Shown: positions 43,527-52,338 of the stretch, one piece after another
Layout: every line of letters starts with the position of its first letter
Position numbering within the stretch: the first letter of the stretch is position 1
Assembly: GCA_964607765.1 (NCBI GenBank)
Contig: CAZSNT010000022.1
Span: 1-64,000, forward strand
Length of the DNA stretch: 64,000 nucleotides
Direction: 5' to 3'
DNA from: CAZSNT01 sp964607765
GTDB lineage: Bacteria > Verrucomicrobiota > Lentisphaeria > Oligosphaerales > JABHEG01
Position numbers and translations under genes: made by a program
The notes under the pieces: model-generated
Seen by the model: only the letters and a program-made list of their open reading frames with translations
The model's database searches: none
Told to the model about the DNA's origin: nothing

Positions 43527-45797
43527 TCACACCGCCTTCAGGCTCGCAAGCTCGGACTGCAACCGGCACAGTCGCGCGTACAGCCCGTCCGTCTCAAGCA
43601 GCTCGTCGTGCGTCCCGATCTCGATCAGTTTGGAGCGCTCCAGCACCACCAGGCGGTGCGCTTTGCGCAAGGTGGACAGGCGGTGCGCGATCGCAAACGT
43701 CGTGCGGTCTTGCACCAACCGTTCCAAGGCGGCCTGGATCTTGGCTTCGGTTTCGGTATCGACCGAGGCGGTTGCTTCGTCGAGGATTAGGATACGCGGG
43801 TCACGCAGCACGGCCCGTGCGATCGAGATCCGCTGTCTCTCGCCGCCGGACAAGGTCTGACCGCGCTCCCCGATCACCGTGTCGTAACCGTCGGGCAGGT
43901 TGACGACGAACTCGTGCGCGTTCGCCGCGCGTGCCGCGCTCATGATCTCCTCAGCCGAAGCTTCCGGCTTCCCGTAGGCGATGTTGGACCACACCGTGCC
44001 GTGGAACAGGTAGGGTTCCTGCAGCACGACGCCGATCTGTTCCCGGTACCAGCCCAGGTCGAACTCCTGGATGTCGCGGCCGTCCACCCGGATTTCGCCT
44101 TCCTCCACGTCGTAGAAGCGCGCTATCAGGTGTACGAGCGTGCTCTTGCCCGCGCCGCTCGGACCCACGAGTCCGATCATCTCCCCGGGCTCGATCTTGA
44201 AGCTGATGTCGTCCAGCGCGTACTTGCCGGGCTCGTAGGAGAAGCGCACGTCCTGTAGTTCCACCGCGCCCTGCATGCGGTTGAGTATGAGGCCCGGGGT
44301 TTCGAGCGGTTCGGGTTCGGCGTCCAGAATCTCGAACACGCGCTCCGCCGCTGTCAGGCAATGCTGCAGGCGGTGGTTCATTCGCCCGAACTCCTGGACC
44401 GGCCGGTAGAAACGCCACAGGTAGCTGGTAAACGCCACGAGCGTGCCCAGCGTCTCCATGTTGTTGATCACCATGAACCCGCCGACGCTGAAGATCAGGA
44501 TGGAGCCCAGCGATGTCTGGATCGTCACGAACGGGAAGAAGGCGCTCACCAGCTTGATCGCCCGCATCTCCTGCTGGAACAGGTCCTGGCTCTTGGCGCG
44601 GAACGTGGCCGCCTCACGCCGTTCCTGTGCGAACGCCTTGACCACCCGGATGCCCGGTATGGTGTCGGCCAGGACCGCGTGCAGCCCAGACATCCGGCGC
44701 CAGATACGGTGATAGAGCAGGTGCATCTTGTGCCCGAACAGCCAGGTGCTGAACATGATGACAGGCGTTGGCGCGAGGGCGAGCAGGAACAGGCGCCAGT
44801 TCAGGAACAGCAGGATCGCAGCGATCAGCACCATGGTGGCGATATTGACGATCGCGTCCTGGAACCCCTCCGCGATGAAGTACTGCAGCCGCCCCAGGTC
44901 GCTGGTCACCCGCGACATGATCCGGCCCGTCTGGCGTTGGCTGAAGAAGCGCAGCTGCAGCATCTGCATGTGCGCGTAGAGCCGCACGCGCAGGTCGAAC
45001 AGCACGCGCTGGCCGACCCATTGCATGACGTAACCACGGAACACGGAGCCGACTGCCGAGAGCAGGTGGATGGCGGTCAGGGCGCCGACCACCACGGGCA
45101 GAAGCGCGGCGTTGCCGGGCGTGATGACCCGGTCGATCAGGATCTTGGTCAGGTACGGCGGCATGAGCTGGATCCCGGTGATCGACAGCGTCAGCACCAA
45201 CCCCAGCAAGGCCATCCACCGGTAGGGCAGCAAGAAAGAAAACAGGCGGCGCAGAATCTGACGGCGGTCCTGGCAGTGGATACACACCTCGCTCCAACGG
45301 CTCAGCGCGCGGCCGCACTGGCGGCAGCGGTGATCCGGGCGCTTGGTGGCCGGCGGCGCAATGTCCTCGAAACCGCGCCCCTCGGACAGGCCCTTTACGA
45401 CCTCATTGATGTAGTAGCACAGGTCCGATGCCTCGTGGTGCGAGCCCAGGGAGAAACGTGCCACCTCCTCCCCACCCGTGCTGCACCGGATGACCACCGC
45501 TCCGGAGCCGACGTACGAGCGCAACACAGCGTCTTCCACGTCAGCCAGGTCGGCCTCGTAGACCACCTCGCCGCCGCGCCCGCCGTGGTCGCCGTCTATG
45601 CTCAGGATGCGCGTGTTGGTCAGGAAACACCAGCGTTCCCCGAACGCTCCCGACGGCAGGATGTCCGAGAACAGGCAGGCCACGGCGTGCTCGCCGGCGC
45701 GCAGAGCGTCGTCGAGCCAGACGGCAACATCCGGGGGGAGCGTCAGCTCTCCCAAGGCCGGGTGCCGTACCGAACTGCTGGGGATTGCATCGGGCAT
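43527..45797 (-). CDS. ABC exporter with N-terminal PH-like and zinc-ribbon domains
   Basis: 756 residues from ATG 45797; the frame allows 45905. Residues 15-130 form a beta-rich PH-like domain (GERWCFLTNTRILSID ... VVIRCSTGGEEVARFSL), then a zinc ribbon (CRQCGRALSRWSEVCIHC), then six membrane segments and an ATPase. Walker A GPSGAGKST, signature LSGGERQRISIARA, Walker B ILILDEATAS and H-loop AHRLST are intact, so it is an active half-transporter exporter. The DUF1854 gene is the next one on this strand, 300 bases downstream beyond the array. Substrate unknown. Confidence 0.92.
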   Translation of the reverse strand: MPDAIPSSSVRHPALGELTLPPDVAVWLDDALRAGEHAVACLFSDILPSGAFGERWCFLTNTRILSIDGDHGGRGGEVVYEADLADVEDAVLRSYVGSGAVVIRCSTGGEEVARFSLGSHHEASDLCYYINEVVKGLSEGRGFEDIAPPATKRPDHRCRQCGRALSRWSEVCIHCQDRRQILRRLFSFLLPYRWMALLGLVLTLSITGIQLMPPYLTKILIDRVITPGNAALLPVVVGALTAIHLLSAVGSVFRGYVMQWVGQRVLFDLRVRLYAHMQMLQLRFFSQRQTGRIMSRVTSDLGRLQYFIAEGFQDAIVNIATMVLIAAILLFLNWRLFLLALAPTPVIMFSTWLFGHKMHLLYHRIWRRMSGLHAVLADTIPGIRVVKAFAQERREAATFRAKSQDLFQQEMRAIKLVSAFFPFVTIQTSLGSILIFSVGGFMVINNMETLGTLVAFTSYLWRFYRPVQEFGRMNHRLQHCLTAAERVFEILDAEPEPLETPGLILNRMQGAVELQDVRFSYEPGKYALDDISFKIEPGEMIGLVGPSGAGKSTLVHLIARFYDVEEGEIRVDGRDIQEFDLGWYREQIGVVLQEPYLFHGTVWSNIAYGKPEASAEEIMSAARAANAHEFVVNLPDGYDTVIGERGQTLSGGERQRISIARAVLRDPRILILDEATASVDTETEAKIQAALERLVQDRTTFAIAHRLSTLRKAHRLVVLERSKLIEIGTHDELLETDGLYARLCRLQSELASLKAV

Positions 45798-46000
45798 CAC
45801 GGACCACCAGTTCCCGCGGGTGCCGGAGAGGCGCTCAAACAGCGCCGGAGCGAAGCCGCACCGTCTCACGGCTCGCCTGGCGGCACGAGGCATGCCGCAA
45901 CTCATCAGGATAAACCGCCACCCAACGAAATCAAGAGCCTTGCGGCAACAGGCAGCACGGCACGTGGAAATGCGCCGTGTGTTACGGTATGTTAGAACTT

Positions 46001-46488
46001 GGTTGCCGGCAGGGGACGGCCGCTCCCTGCGCTTAGCCGCAGGGGGAGGAAAGTCCGGACTCCGCAGGGCAGGAAGTCCTTTTGAAAAGAAGGATACCGC
46101 GGACCATATGCCGCGGGAAGGAAAGTGCCACAGAAAATATACCGCTCTTCAGCTGAAGAGTAAGGGTGAAAAGGTGGGGTAAGAGCCCACCGCTCGAGGA
46201 GAGATCCGAGAGGCAAGGCAAACCCCTTCCGGAGCAAGACCAAATAGGGAACAATGATGCTGCCCGTATCGCTCCCGCACCTAAACGGCTTTGGCAGTGC
46301 TGTTTGCAGACGGTCCAGCCTGGTGCAGGCAGGGCCGGGGACAGCCCGAGCCGCCTAGGTGCGGGATAAGTTCCGGGTTCCGGTCGCTTAGATGAATGGT
46401 CGTCGCCCGTGCCTGCTTCGGTGCCGGAGTTTCTCCGGCTCCGATCGCGGCGCGGGGCACAGAATCCGGCTTATACCTGTCGGTAACC
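46001..46488 (+). ncRNA. rnpB: RNase P RNA, bacterial type A, enlarged
   Basis: Catalytic RNA of tRNA 5' processing. The universal segments are present in order: GAGGAAAGTCCGGACTCC (46045-46062), GAAAGTGCCACAGAAAATAT, AAGGGTGAAAAGGTG, GGTAAGAGCCCACC, GGCAAGGCAAACCCC, GGAGCAAGACCAAATAGG, AGATGAATGGTC and ACAGAATCCGGCTTAT. P1 is a 13-bp helix, 46001-46013 with 46476-46488. At about 488 nt it is roughly 100 nt longer than typical; extra sequence is in the region before AGATGAATG, closed by CCCGCACCTA / TAGGTGCGGG, and in a GC-rich hairpin before ACAGAATCC. Confidence 0.97.
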
Positions 46489-46512
46489 AGCCTCTTCTGA
46501 CGATTGCTCGAT

Positions 46513-46529
46513 GCGCAGTCCGACTGCGC
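46513..46529 (+). terminator. Hairpin downstream of rnpB
   Basis: Perfect 7-bp stem GCGCAGT / ACTGCGC with a CCG loop 25 bases after the RNase P RNA. No T-run. Confidence 0.4.
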
Positions 46530-46634
46530 GCAGTATAGAGGTCCAGGCCGGGTGCGGTCTGTGCGCCAGGCAGCGTATGGCGCGTTGCCCGGGCCGCTCC
46601 CGGCAGTTAAGCACCACGCGGACGAGTTGCAGCC

Positions 46635-48938
46635 ATGCCTACGACTGAGCTCCAAGTTATTCGCGCCATCAGCGAGATCATTGCCCACTGTTCTGACTAC
46701 GAGGACGGGCTGCGGCTCACTGTCGAAGCGATCGCCGATCGCATGAACGTGGATGTGTGCAGCATCTTCGTCTATGACGAACGCACCAACCACCTGGCTC
46801 TGGAAGCCACCTTCGGCTTGGAACAGTCCAAAGTGCGCCACCTCCGGCTGGCGCCGAACGAGGGTATTACGGGGCGAGTATTCAGCACGGGAAGAGCCGC
46901 AAACGTCGCCGATAAGCGGGAACACCCCGACTACATGGATCTGCAGAGCTCGCTGGCGCTCGAGTACCGGGCGCTGCTCGCCGTGCCGCTGGTCGTGGGC
47001 GGCAGCTCCATCGGCGTGCTCGAGTTCGAGACCAAACGCGCCGAGCTCTTTCCGGAGGACGTGGCGGCCCTGGCCAAAGCGCTCGCGTCGCCCCTGGCTG
47101 TGTTCATCTCCAACGCGCAGCTCTCCCAGCGTCTGGGCCGCGGCACACGGGTCGAGGAGCACACGTCCTACCGCACACTGAAAGGGCGCTCCATCACTGA
47201 AGGCGTTGTCCGCGGCCGGGCGCACTTGGTGTTTGGCGCCGATTTCCTCGATGCCGTGCCGTTGCAGTACACCGATGACATCGCCGCCGAACAGCAGTTC
47301 CTCAAAGAGGCGCTGGTCCTGGCGCGCGAGGAAGCCAGCCAGATCAACGAGCAGGCTGGTGAAATCCTGGCCGAGGCGGACGCGGCGATTTTTTACGCGC
47401 ACCTCCTGCTGCTGGAGGACCCCACTCTGATCCAGCGCATCCAGCACGCCCTCAAGAAAGGGTGCAAGCTGCGATTCGCCCTCAAACTGGTGGCGCAGGA
47501 ATTCGCCAACGAACTCGAGCAGCTCGATAACGAACTGATGCGCGAGCGGCTGGCCGACATGAAGGACGTGATCCTGCGCATCTACGAGGCCGCCGATACG
47601 CTGGAAGGACTCAAGGCGGCCGGAGAGACCGTGGCGCCGCGGGAGAAGGCCATCATCGTGGCGCGGGAACTGTTACCTTCGCAGCTTATCCGCGCGCCGC
47701 TGGGTAATCTCGCCGGTATCGTCTGCGAGCAGGGCGGCGCCACAACGCACGTGGCAATCCTGGCCAAGGCACTGCGCGTGCCCATGATCGTCGGGGCCCA
47801 GGGCGCCAGCCATATCATTCGGCCCAACGACGATCTGATTGTGGACTGCACGACCGGTGCGTGCTACGTGCGGCCGCCAGACTCGATCGCGCGCAAGTTC
47901 CAGGCTGCCATCGCCCACTACAGCCGGCACCGTGCGGACGAGGGCCCCGCGGAGAGCTGCGCGCTGGCCGTTACGCGCGATGGCGTGTCGGTTCGGCTCG
48001 GCGGCAATATCTCACTGGTCAGCGAGCTGCCGCTGCTGGAGCGCTACGGCGCGGTCGGCGTGGGACTGTATCGTACCGAGTTCATGTTCATGATCCGCGG
48101 CACGTACCCCAGCGAGGACGAGCAATACGAGGTGTTTCGGCGTGTCGTCAGCGCTGCGGGTGAGTCGTCGGTCACGGTCCGTGTGCTGGATGTCGGCGGG
48201 GACAAGCCCCTGCCGTACGTGGACTTCGGGCAGGAAGACAATCCGTTCCTCGGCTGGCGCGGAATCCGGTTCCTGCTCTCCAACCCCACGTATCTCGGGC
48301 CGCATTTGCGTGCGATCCTGCGTACAACCGTGCACGGTCGTGTCAACATCCTCCTGCCCATGGTCGCCGATCTGGACGAACTGCTCATGGTCAAGGAGTA
48401 CCTGGCCGAAGCGGAGGCGGCACTGCGTGCTGACGGCATACCTTTCTCAGAAGACTACCGCGTCGGCGTCATGATCGAGGTGCCGTCCGTGCTCTGGGTG
48501 CTGTCCGACATGCTTCCTTACATCGACTTTGTCAGCCTTGGCACCAACGACCTGACGCAGTACACTCTGGCTGTTGATCGGGGCAATAGCCGGGTCACGC
48601 AGTGGTTCCGACAACTCCATCCTGTCGTTCTGAGGATCATCAAGGAAACGTGCGATATTGTCCGCCAGGAGCCGGACAAGACAGTGTCGGTGTGCGGCGA
48701 GGTCGCCGGGCTGCCCCTGGCCGTGCCGCTGCTGGTGGGGGCCGGGCTCAGGCACTTGAGTATGAACCCGTGGCGGATCCCCAGAGTCCGCTCCGCAATC
48801 TGTGACCTGGCTGTCTCGGACTGTATCCAGTTGACCGAAGAAGCGCTCCAGTGCTCCCGGGACGCGGACTTGGAGGCGCTGCTCAAACTGTTTGCTCAGC
48901 AGCACAATCTGGGCACCAGCGACGCGTTGCTGTCGTGA
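46635..48938 (+). CDS. ptsP: GAF-domain PEP-protein phosphotransferase (EI-Ntr type)
   Basis: 767 residues. An N-terminal GAF domain (residues 1-165) is followed by a complete enzyme I: the phospho-histidine H372 in GGATTHVAILAKAL, GVGLYRTEFMFM, DVGGDKPLPY, GWRGIRF, MIEVPS, FVSLGTNDLTQYTLAVDR and the C-terminal active-site cysteine C687 in VSVCGEVAG. It transfers phosphate from PEP to an HPr-like protein, in most bacteria for nitrogen-related or carbon regulation. The GAF domain may bind glutamine or alpha-ketoglutarate. No HPr or EIIA gene is in the window. Confidence 0.96.
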   Translation: MPTTELQVIRAISEIIAHCSDYEDGLRLTVEAIADRMNVDVCSIFVYDERTNHLALEATFGLEQSKVRHLRLAPNEGITGRVFSTGRAANVADKREHPDYMDLQSSLALEYRALLAVPLVVGGSSIGVLEFETKRAELFPEDVAALAKALASPLAVFISNAQLSQRLGRGTRVEEHTSYRTLKGRSITEGVVRGRAHLVFGADFLDAVPLQYTDDIAAEQQFLKEALVLAREEASQINEQAGEILAEADAAIFYAHLLLLEDPTLIQRIQHALKKGCKLRFALKLVAQEFANELEQLDNELMRERLADMKDVILRIYEAADTLEGLKAAGETVAPREKAIIVARELLPSQLIRAPLGNLAGIVCEQGGATTHVAILAKALRVPMIVGAQGASHIIRPNDDLIVDCTTGACYVRPPDSIARKFQAAIAHYSRHRADEGPAESCALAVTRDGVSVRLGGNISLVSELPLLERYGAVGVGLYRTEFMFMIRGTYPSEDEQYEVFRRVVSAAGESSVTVRVLDVGGDKPLPYVDFGQEDNPFLGWRGIRFLLSNPTYLGPHLRAILRTTVHGRVNILLPMVADLDELLMVKEYLAEAEAALRADGIPFSEDYRVGVMIEVPSVLWVLSDMLPYIDFVSLGTNDLTQYTLAVDRGNSRVTQWFRQLHPVVLRIIKETCDIVRQEPDKTVSVCGEVAGLPLAVPLLVGAGLRHLSMNPWRIPRVRSAICDLAVSDCIQLTEEALQCSRDADLEALLKLFAQQHNLGTSDALLS

Positions 48939-48960
48939 ACCACCGAAAGTCGGCTTAACG

Positions 48961-50151
48961 ATGCGAACATACCAGCAAATCAACGCCAGGATCGAGTCCA
49001 AGAAGGCGGTTGTCCTGACCGCGGACGAGGTCATCGACTATGTCGAGCGCAAAGGTGTGGAGGCCGCTGCCGAAGAGATCGATGTGGTCACCACAGCCAC
49101 TTTCGGCCCCATGTGCTCTTCCGGCTGTACGCTGAACTTCGGACACAGCAAGCCGAAGATCCGCATGTCGGAAGCCTGGCTGGAAGATGTGCTGGTCTAT
49201 ACCGGCCTGGCAGCTGTGGACGTCTACCTCGGCGCTACACAGCTGCGGCACAACGACCCGGCCAACATGAACTACCCCGGCGAGTTCGCTTACGGCGGCG
49301 GACACGTGATGGAGGACTTGGTGGCGGGCAAGGCGTTGCAGCTGTTCGCGCTCTCCTACGGAACGGACGACTACCCGCGACGCGAGATCCGGACCTGGTT
49401 CACCATGGCCGATCTGAACCAGGCGACAATGGTCAATCCCAGGAACTGCTACCAGAACTACAACGCTGCAATCAACACGTCCGACAGCGCCATCCACACC
49501 TACCTGGGGCGCCTCGAGCCGCGCATGCGCAACCTCACGTATTGCTCGGCCGGACAGCTGTCGCCGCTGCTGAACGACCCGCTCTACGAGACGATCGGCA
49601 TCGGCACGAGCGTCTGGCTGGCCGGGGCCCGCGGCCACGTCTACGCGGAAGGCACGCAACACTGCCCAACCTGCGAGCGCGGCGACAACGGCGTGCCCAC
49701 GGAAGGCGCCGGCACACTGGCGCTGACCGCGGACATGAAAGAGATGACGCCCGAGTTCGTGCGCGGCTGCAGCCTGCCGGGCTACGGCGTGTCCGTGTCC
49801 CTCGGCGTGGGCATCCCTATCCCTATCCTGAACGCGGAGATCCTCAGGCGTACCACCGTCCGAGACCGGGATATCTGGGCGCCGATCGTGGACTACAGCC
49901 ATGACTATCCGCAGAAAACCGGGAACATCCTGGGGCGCGCCAACTACGAGCAGCTCAAGTCCGGCAGCGTCATGGTCGGCGACAAGGAAGTGGCCACCGC
50001 GTCGCTCTCGTCCTACCGCAAAGCCCTCGAGATTGCCGAACTGCTGCGCGACGAAATCGCGCGCGGCGAGTTCCTGCTCTCAGCACCCAGCCGGCGACTG
50101 CCCGTCGAACAGGGGTTCCTGCCGCTCAAGATCACGGAGAAACCCAAGTGA
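48961..50151 (+). CDS. DUF39 (COG1900) homocysteine biosynthesis protein
   Basis: 396 residues from ATG 48961. The family signature is clear: FGPMCSSGCTLNFGHSKPKIRM, YLGATQL, YPGEFAYGGGHVMEDLVAGK, NPRNCYQNYNAA, YCSAGQLSPLLNDP, GIGTSVWLAGARGHVYAEGTQHCP. The archaeal homologue MA1821 with its partner MA1822 is required for homocysteine formation from aspartate semialdehyde and a sulfur donor in Methanosarcina. The conserved Cys residues in MCSSGC are the likely sulfur carriers. The stop overlaps the next gene (GTGA), whose product is the MA1822-type partner. Unlike some family members it has no CBS domains. Confidence 0.93.
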   Translation: MRTYQQINARIESKKAVVLTADEVIDYVERKGVEAAAEEIDVVTTATFGPMCSSGCTLNFGHSKPKIRMSEAWLEDVLVYTGLAAVDVYLGATQLRHNDPANMNYPGEFAYGGGHVMEDLVAGKALQLFALSYGTDDYPRREIRTWFTMADLNQATMVNPRNCYQNYNAAINTSDSAIHTYLGRLEPRMRNLTYCSAGQLSPLLNDPLYETIGIGTSVWLAGARGHVYAEGTQHCPTCERGDNGVPTEGAGTLALTADMKEMTPEFVRGCSLPGYGVSVSLGVGIPIPILNAEILRRTTVRDRDIWAPIVDYSHDYPQKTGNILGRANYEQLKSGSVMVGDKEVATASLSSYRKALEIAELLRDEIARGEFLLSAPSRRLPVEQGFLPLKITEKPK

Positions 50152-50558
50152 TCACCAAGAAGCTCTTCCTGCACTTCCCGCAGTGCGAAACAGAAAAGCC
50201 GATCGTCTATCACCTGGTCAAGGACTACAACCTGATCATCAATATCTTCCGCGCCAAGGTGACGCCGGACGAAGAGGGATACCTCGTGCTCGACGTCACG
50301 GGCGAGGAGGAGGATATCGATCGGGGCATGGACTTTGTCAAGACGTTCGACGTCACCATCGATCCCGTCAACAAAGGCGTGCGCTGGAACGCCGACCGCT
50401 GCACGCATTGCGGCAACTGCATCACGCACTGCCCCACTCATGCCCTGCACATCGATGACCGCCGGACAATGACCGTCGCGTTCACCGAGGAGAAGTGCAT
50501 CGAGTGCCTGGCCTGCCTGAAGAACTGCCCATACGGCGCCTGCACGTCGGCGTTTTGA
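50148..50558 (+). CDS. NIL-domain ferredoxin (partner of DUF39 protein)
   Basis: 136 residues, GTG start overlapping the upstream TGA. Residues 1-75 form a NIL ligand-binding domain (KPIVYHLVKDYNLIINIFRA). The rest holds two 4Fe-4S sites: CTHCGNCITHCP and CIECLACLKNCP. This is the MA1822 architecture, thought to deliver electrons for persulfide reduction to the DUF39 protein during homocysteine synthesis. Order and overlap with the DUF39 gene support a complex. Confidence 0.93.
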   Translation: MITKKLFLHFPQCETEKPIVYHLVKDYNLIINIFRAKVTPDEEGYLVLDVTGEEEDIDRGMDFVKTFDVTIDPVNKGVRWNADRCTHCGNCITHCPTHALHIDDRRTMTVAFTEEKCIECLACLKNCPYGACTSAF

Positions 50559-50564
50559 CCCGCC

Positions 50565-51296
50565 ATGCGCACGTTTCGGAACTTCTCCTGGAAAGACAGC
50601 AACCTGCGGATCTGCTGTAGCCGTGCCCAGGCGGTCGAGAGCGAGATCGTCCGTCAGCGGACCACACTCGAAGCCTACATCGAACGGCATCCGGAATTCC
50701 GCACCAGTTACGTGCCCGTCGGGCTGCGCAGCGATGCGCCACGCATCGCCAGACTCATGCAGGAAGCGGCCGCACGCGTCGGGGTCGGGCCCATGGCCGC
50801 GGTGGCCGGCACCATCGCACAACTGGCCGCGGAAGCCGGCGTGGCCGCAGGTGCGACAGAGGCCATCGTCGAGAATGGCGGAGACATTTACCTGATTTCC
50901 GACTGTGACATCACCGTCGCTCTCCACACCGGTACGGAGCGGCTGGGCAGTCGGCTCGCGCTCGCATTGAGCCCCGCACACCTGCCGCTGTCGCTCTGTT
51001 CCTCGTCCAGTCGGATGGGACACTCCGACAGTCGCGGTGACTGTGACCTGGCTACCGTCGCCTCGCGCAGCGCAGCCCTGGCAGACGCCGCCGCAACGCA
51101 TGCCTGCAACCTGGTGCGTGACCAGGCCGATATCGATTGCGTGCTGGAACAGGTGGGCGCCATCCGCGGCGTTGCAGGGCTGCTGATCGTCAAAGGCGAT
51201 CGCGTCGGACTCTACGGCGATCTGCCCCCGTTGGTGAAACACGCAGACCCCGACGTCGGTCTGAAAGTCACAAAGGACCGTCGCAGTAGCGAGTAA
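50565..51296 (+). CDS. UPF0280 / COG2122 ApbE-like protein
   Basis: 243 residues, six bases after the ferredoxin gene. UPF0280 motifs: GPMAAVAGTIAQL, EAIVENGGDIYL, SSSSRMGHSDSRGDCDLATV and ALADAAATHACN. COG2122 proteins (for example MA1715 of Methanosarcina) are genetically linked to the DUF39/NIL-ferredoxin pair and were proposed to help homocysteine synthesis, so the three genes form one functional unit. The fold is ApbE-like, but FAD-transferase activity is not assured. The last codons (Ser-Ser-Glu-stop) lie inside a GAGTARC heptamer array. Confidence 0.9.
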   Translation: MRTFRNFSWKDSNLRICCSRAQAVESEIVRQRTTLEAYIERHPEFRTSYVPVGLRSDAPRIARLMQEAAARVGVGPMAAVAGTIAQLAAEAGVAAGATEAIVENGGDIYLISDCDITVALHTGTERLGSRLALALSPAHLPLSLCSSSSRMGHSDSRGDCDLATVASRSAALADAAATHACNLVRDQADIDCVLEQVGAIRGVAGLLIVKGDRVGLYGDLPPLVKHADPDVGLKVTKDRRSSE

Positions 51297-51417
51297 CGAG
51301 TAGCGAGTAACGAGTAGCAGGCCGCAGGCCCGAATGAGTCACCTAACCCCTAACGCCTAACCCTAACGCCTAACCCCTAACGCCTAACCCCTAACACTGA
51401 ACACCGAACACACCAAC
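51284..51417 (+). repeat. Compound heptamer arrays between UPF0280 and metalloenzyme genes
   Basis: GAGTARC units at 51284-51318 (five, the second containing the TAA stop of the upstream gene), a 23-bp spacer, then CCTAACS units at 51342-51396 that grade into CTGAACA (51397-51403) and CCGAACA (51404-51410). The grading shows that the CCTAACC and CACTGAA types are related. Confidence 0.88.
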
Positions 51418-52338
51418 CCAAAGCACATCTGCCTGGTCTTCGTCGACGGCCTCGGAATCCCCGAAGGCGATCCCGCAGATTCGATCTACGAGGCGTGCCC
51501 CGTATTGCTGCGGCTGCTGCGCAACCACTGTGTGCCGATCGATGTGCATCTGGACGTGCCGGGCGTGCCGCAGAGCGCGACGGGCCAGACCGCACTGTTG
51601 ACCGGCGTGAACGCACCGTCGCTCGTGGGTGCGCACGTGGAAGGGTTCCCCAACGCTCCACTCCGGCGGATTCTTGAACAGGACAATGTCTTCACGAAGC
51701 TCCTCGCCCGGGGCCAGGCCTGCACGTTTGCGAACGCGTACATCCTGGCGCGGGGACCGCATCTGCCGCTTGCGTTCCGTTCCGCGACAACCGTGTCGAC
51801 GCTCGCCGCTTTCGGCACGACAAGGAACCGGGAAGAGCTCCTCGCCGGGCGTGCCGTCTACCACGACCTGACGCGGCACACACTGGCCGAACGGGGCATC
51901 AACGGCATCCCCGTCATCTGCGAGGAAGAGGCCGCAACACACCTCTTGGCCATCGCACGCAGTGTCCGGTTCTGCCTGTTCGAGTACTTCCTGACCGATC
52001 ACGTCGGGCATCGCGGCACGGATGCGGATAAACGCTCTGTCCTCGCCTCCCTGGATCGGTTCCTCCAGCACCTGCTGGCGGGCCTGGACGCAGAGCGTGA
52101 ACTCCTGCTCCTGGTCAGCGATCACGGCAACATTGAGGCGACGGACCGCCGCGGGCACTCGCACAATCCCGTGCCCTGGCTCGCGGTCGGCTGTGCTGCG
52201 GAACGTGCGTTGTCCGACTGCTCGTCACTGCTCGACGTCACACCGAAGATCCTCGAACTGCTCGCGCCGTGCCGTCCCGAATTGGAAACTGAACAAACGT
52301 GCTTACAGTGTATGGCCAAAGGCGACACTGAACACTGA
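51397..52338 (+). CDS. Metalloenzyme-superfamily (iPGM/alkaline-phosphatase-like) protein, unusual start
   Basis: About 313 residues if read from CTG 51397. Family motifs begin upstream of the first ordinary start codon: ICLVFVDGLGIPEG (51427 onward, metal-ligand Asp), then PQSATGQTALLTG (nucleophile region), FEYFLTDHVGHRG, LLVSDHGNIE and GHSHNPVPW. The next usable start, TTG 51505, would remove the first metal ligand. No ATG, GTG or TTG exists between the upstream in-frame TAA (51385) and 51505, and the 5' end is made of heptamer repeat, so either CTG initiates or the gene has lost its start. Likely a phosphomutase or phosphatase of unknown substrate. The stop is in a CACTGAA pair (52326-52339). 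Confidence 0.75.
   Translation: MNTEHTNPKHICLVFVDGLGIPEGDPADSIYEACPVLLRLLRNHCVPIDVHLDVPGVPQSATGQTALLTGVNAPSLVGAHVEGFPNAPLRRILEQDNVFTKLLARGQACTFANAYILARGPHLPLAFRSATTVSTLAAFGTTRNREELLAGRAVYHDLTRHTLAERGINGIPVICEEEAATHLLAIARSVRFCLFEYFLTDHVGHRGTDADKRSVLASLDRFLQHLLAGLDAERELLLLVSDHGNIEATDRRGHSHNPVPWLAVGCAAERALSDCSSLLDVTPKILELLAPCRPELETEQTCLQCMAKGDTEH

Noticed and set aside
44361..45995. 544-codon open frame antisense to the ABC exporter
   Set aside because: Gln/His/Arg-rich shadow of a clear ABC gene.
46281..47447. 388-codon minus-strand open frame over rnpB and ptsP
   Set aside because: It overlaps a conserved RNA and a conserved enzyme; composition is typical of antisense frames.
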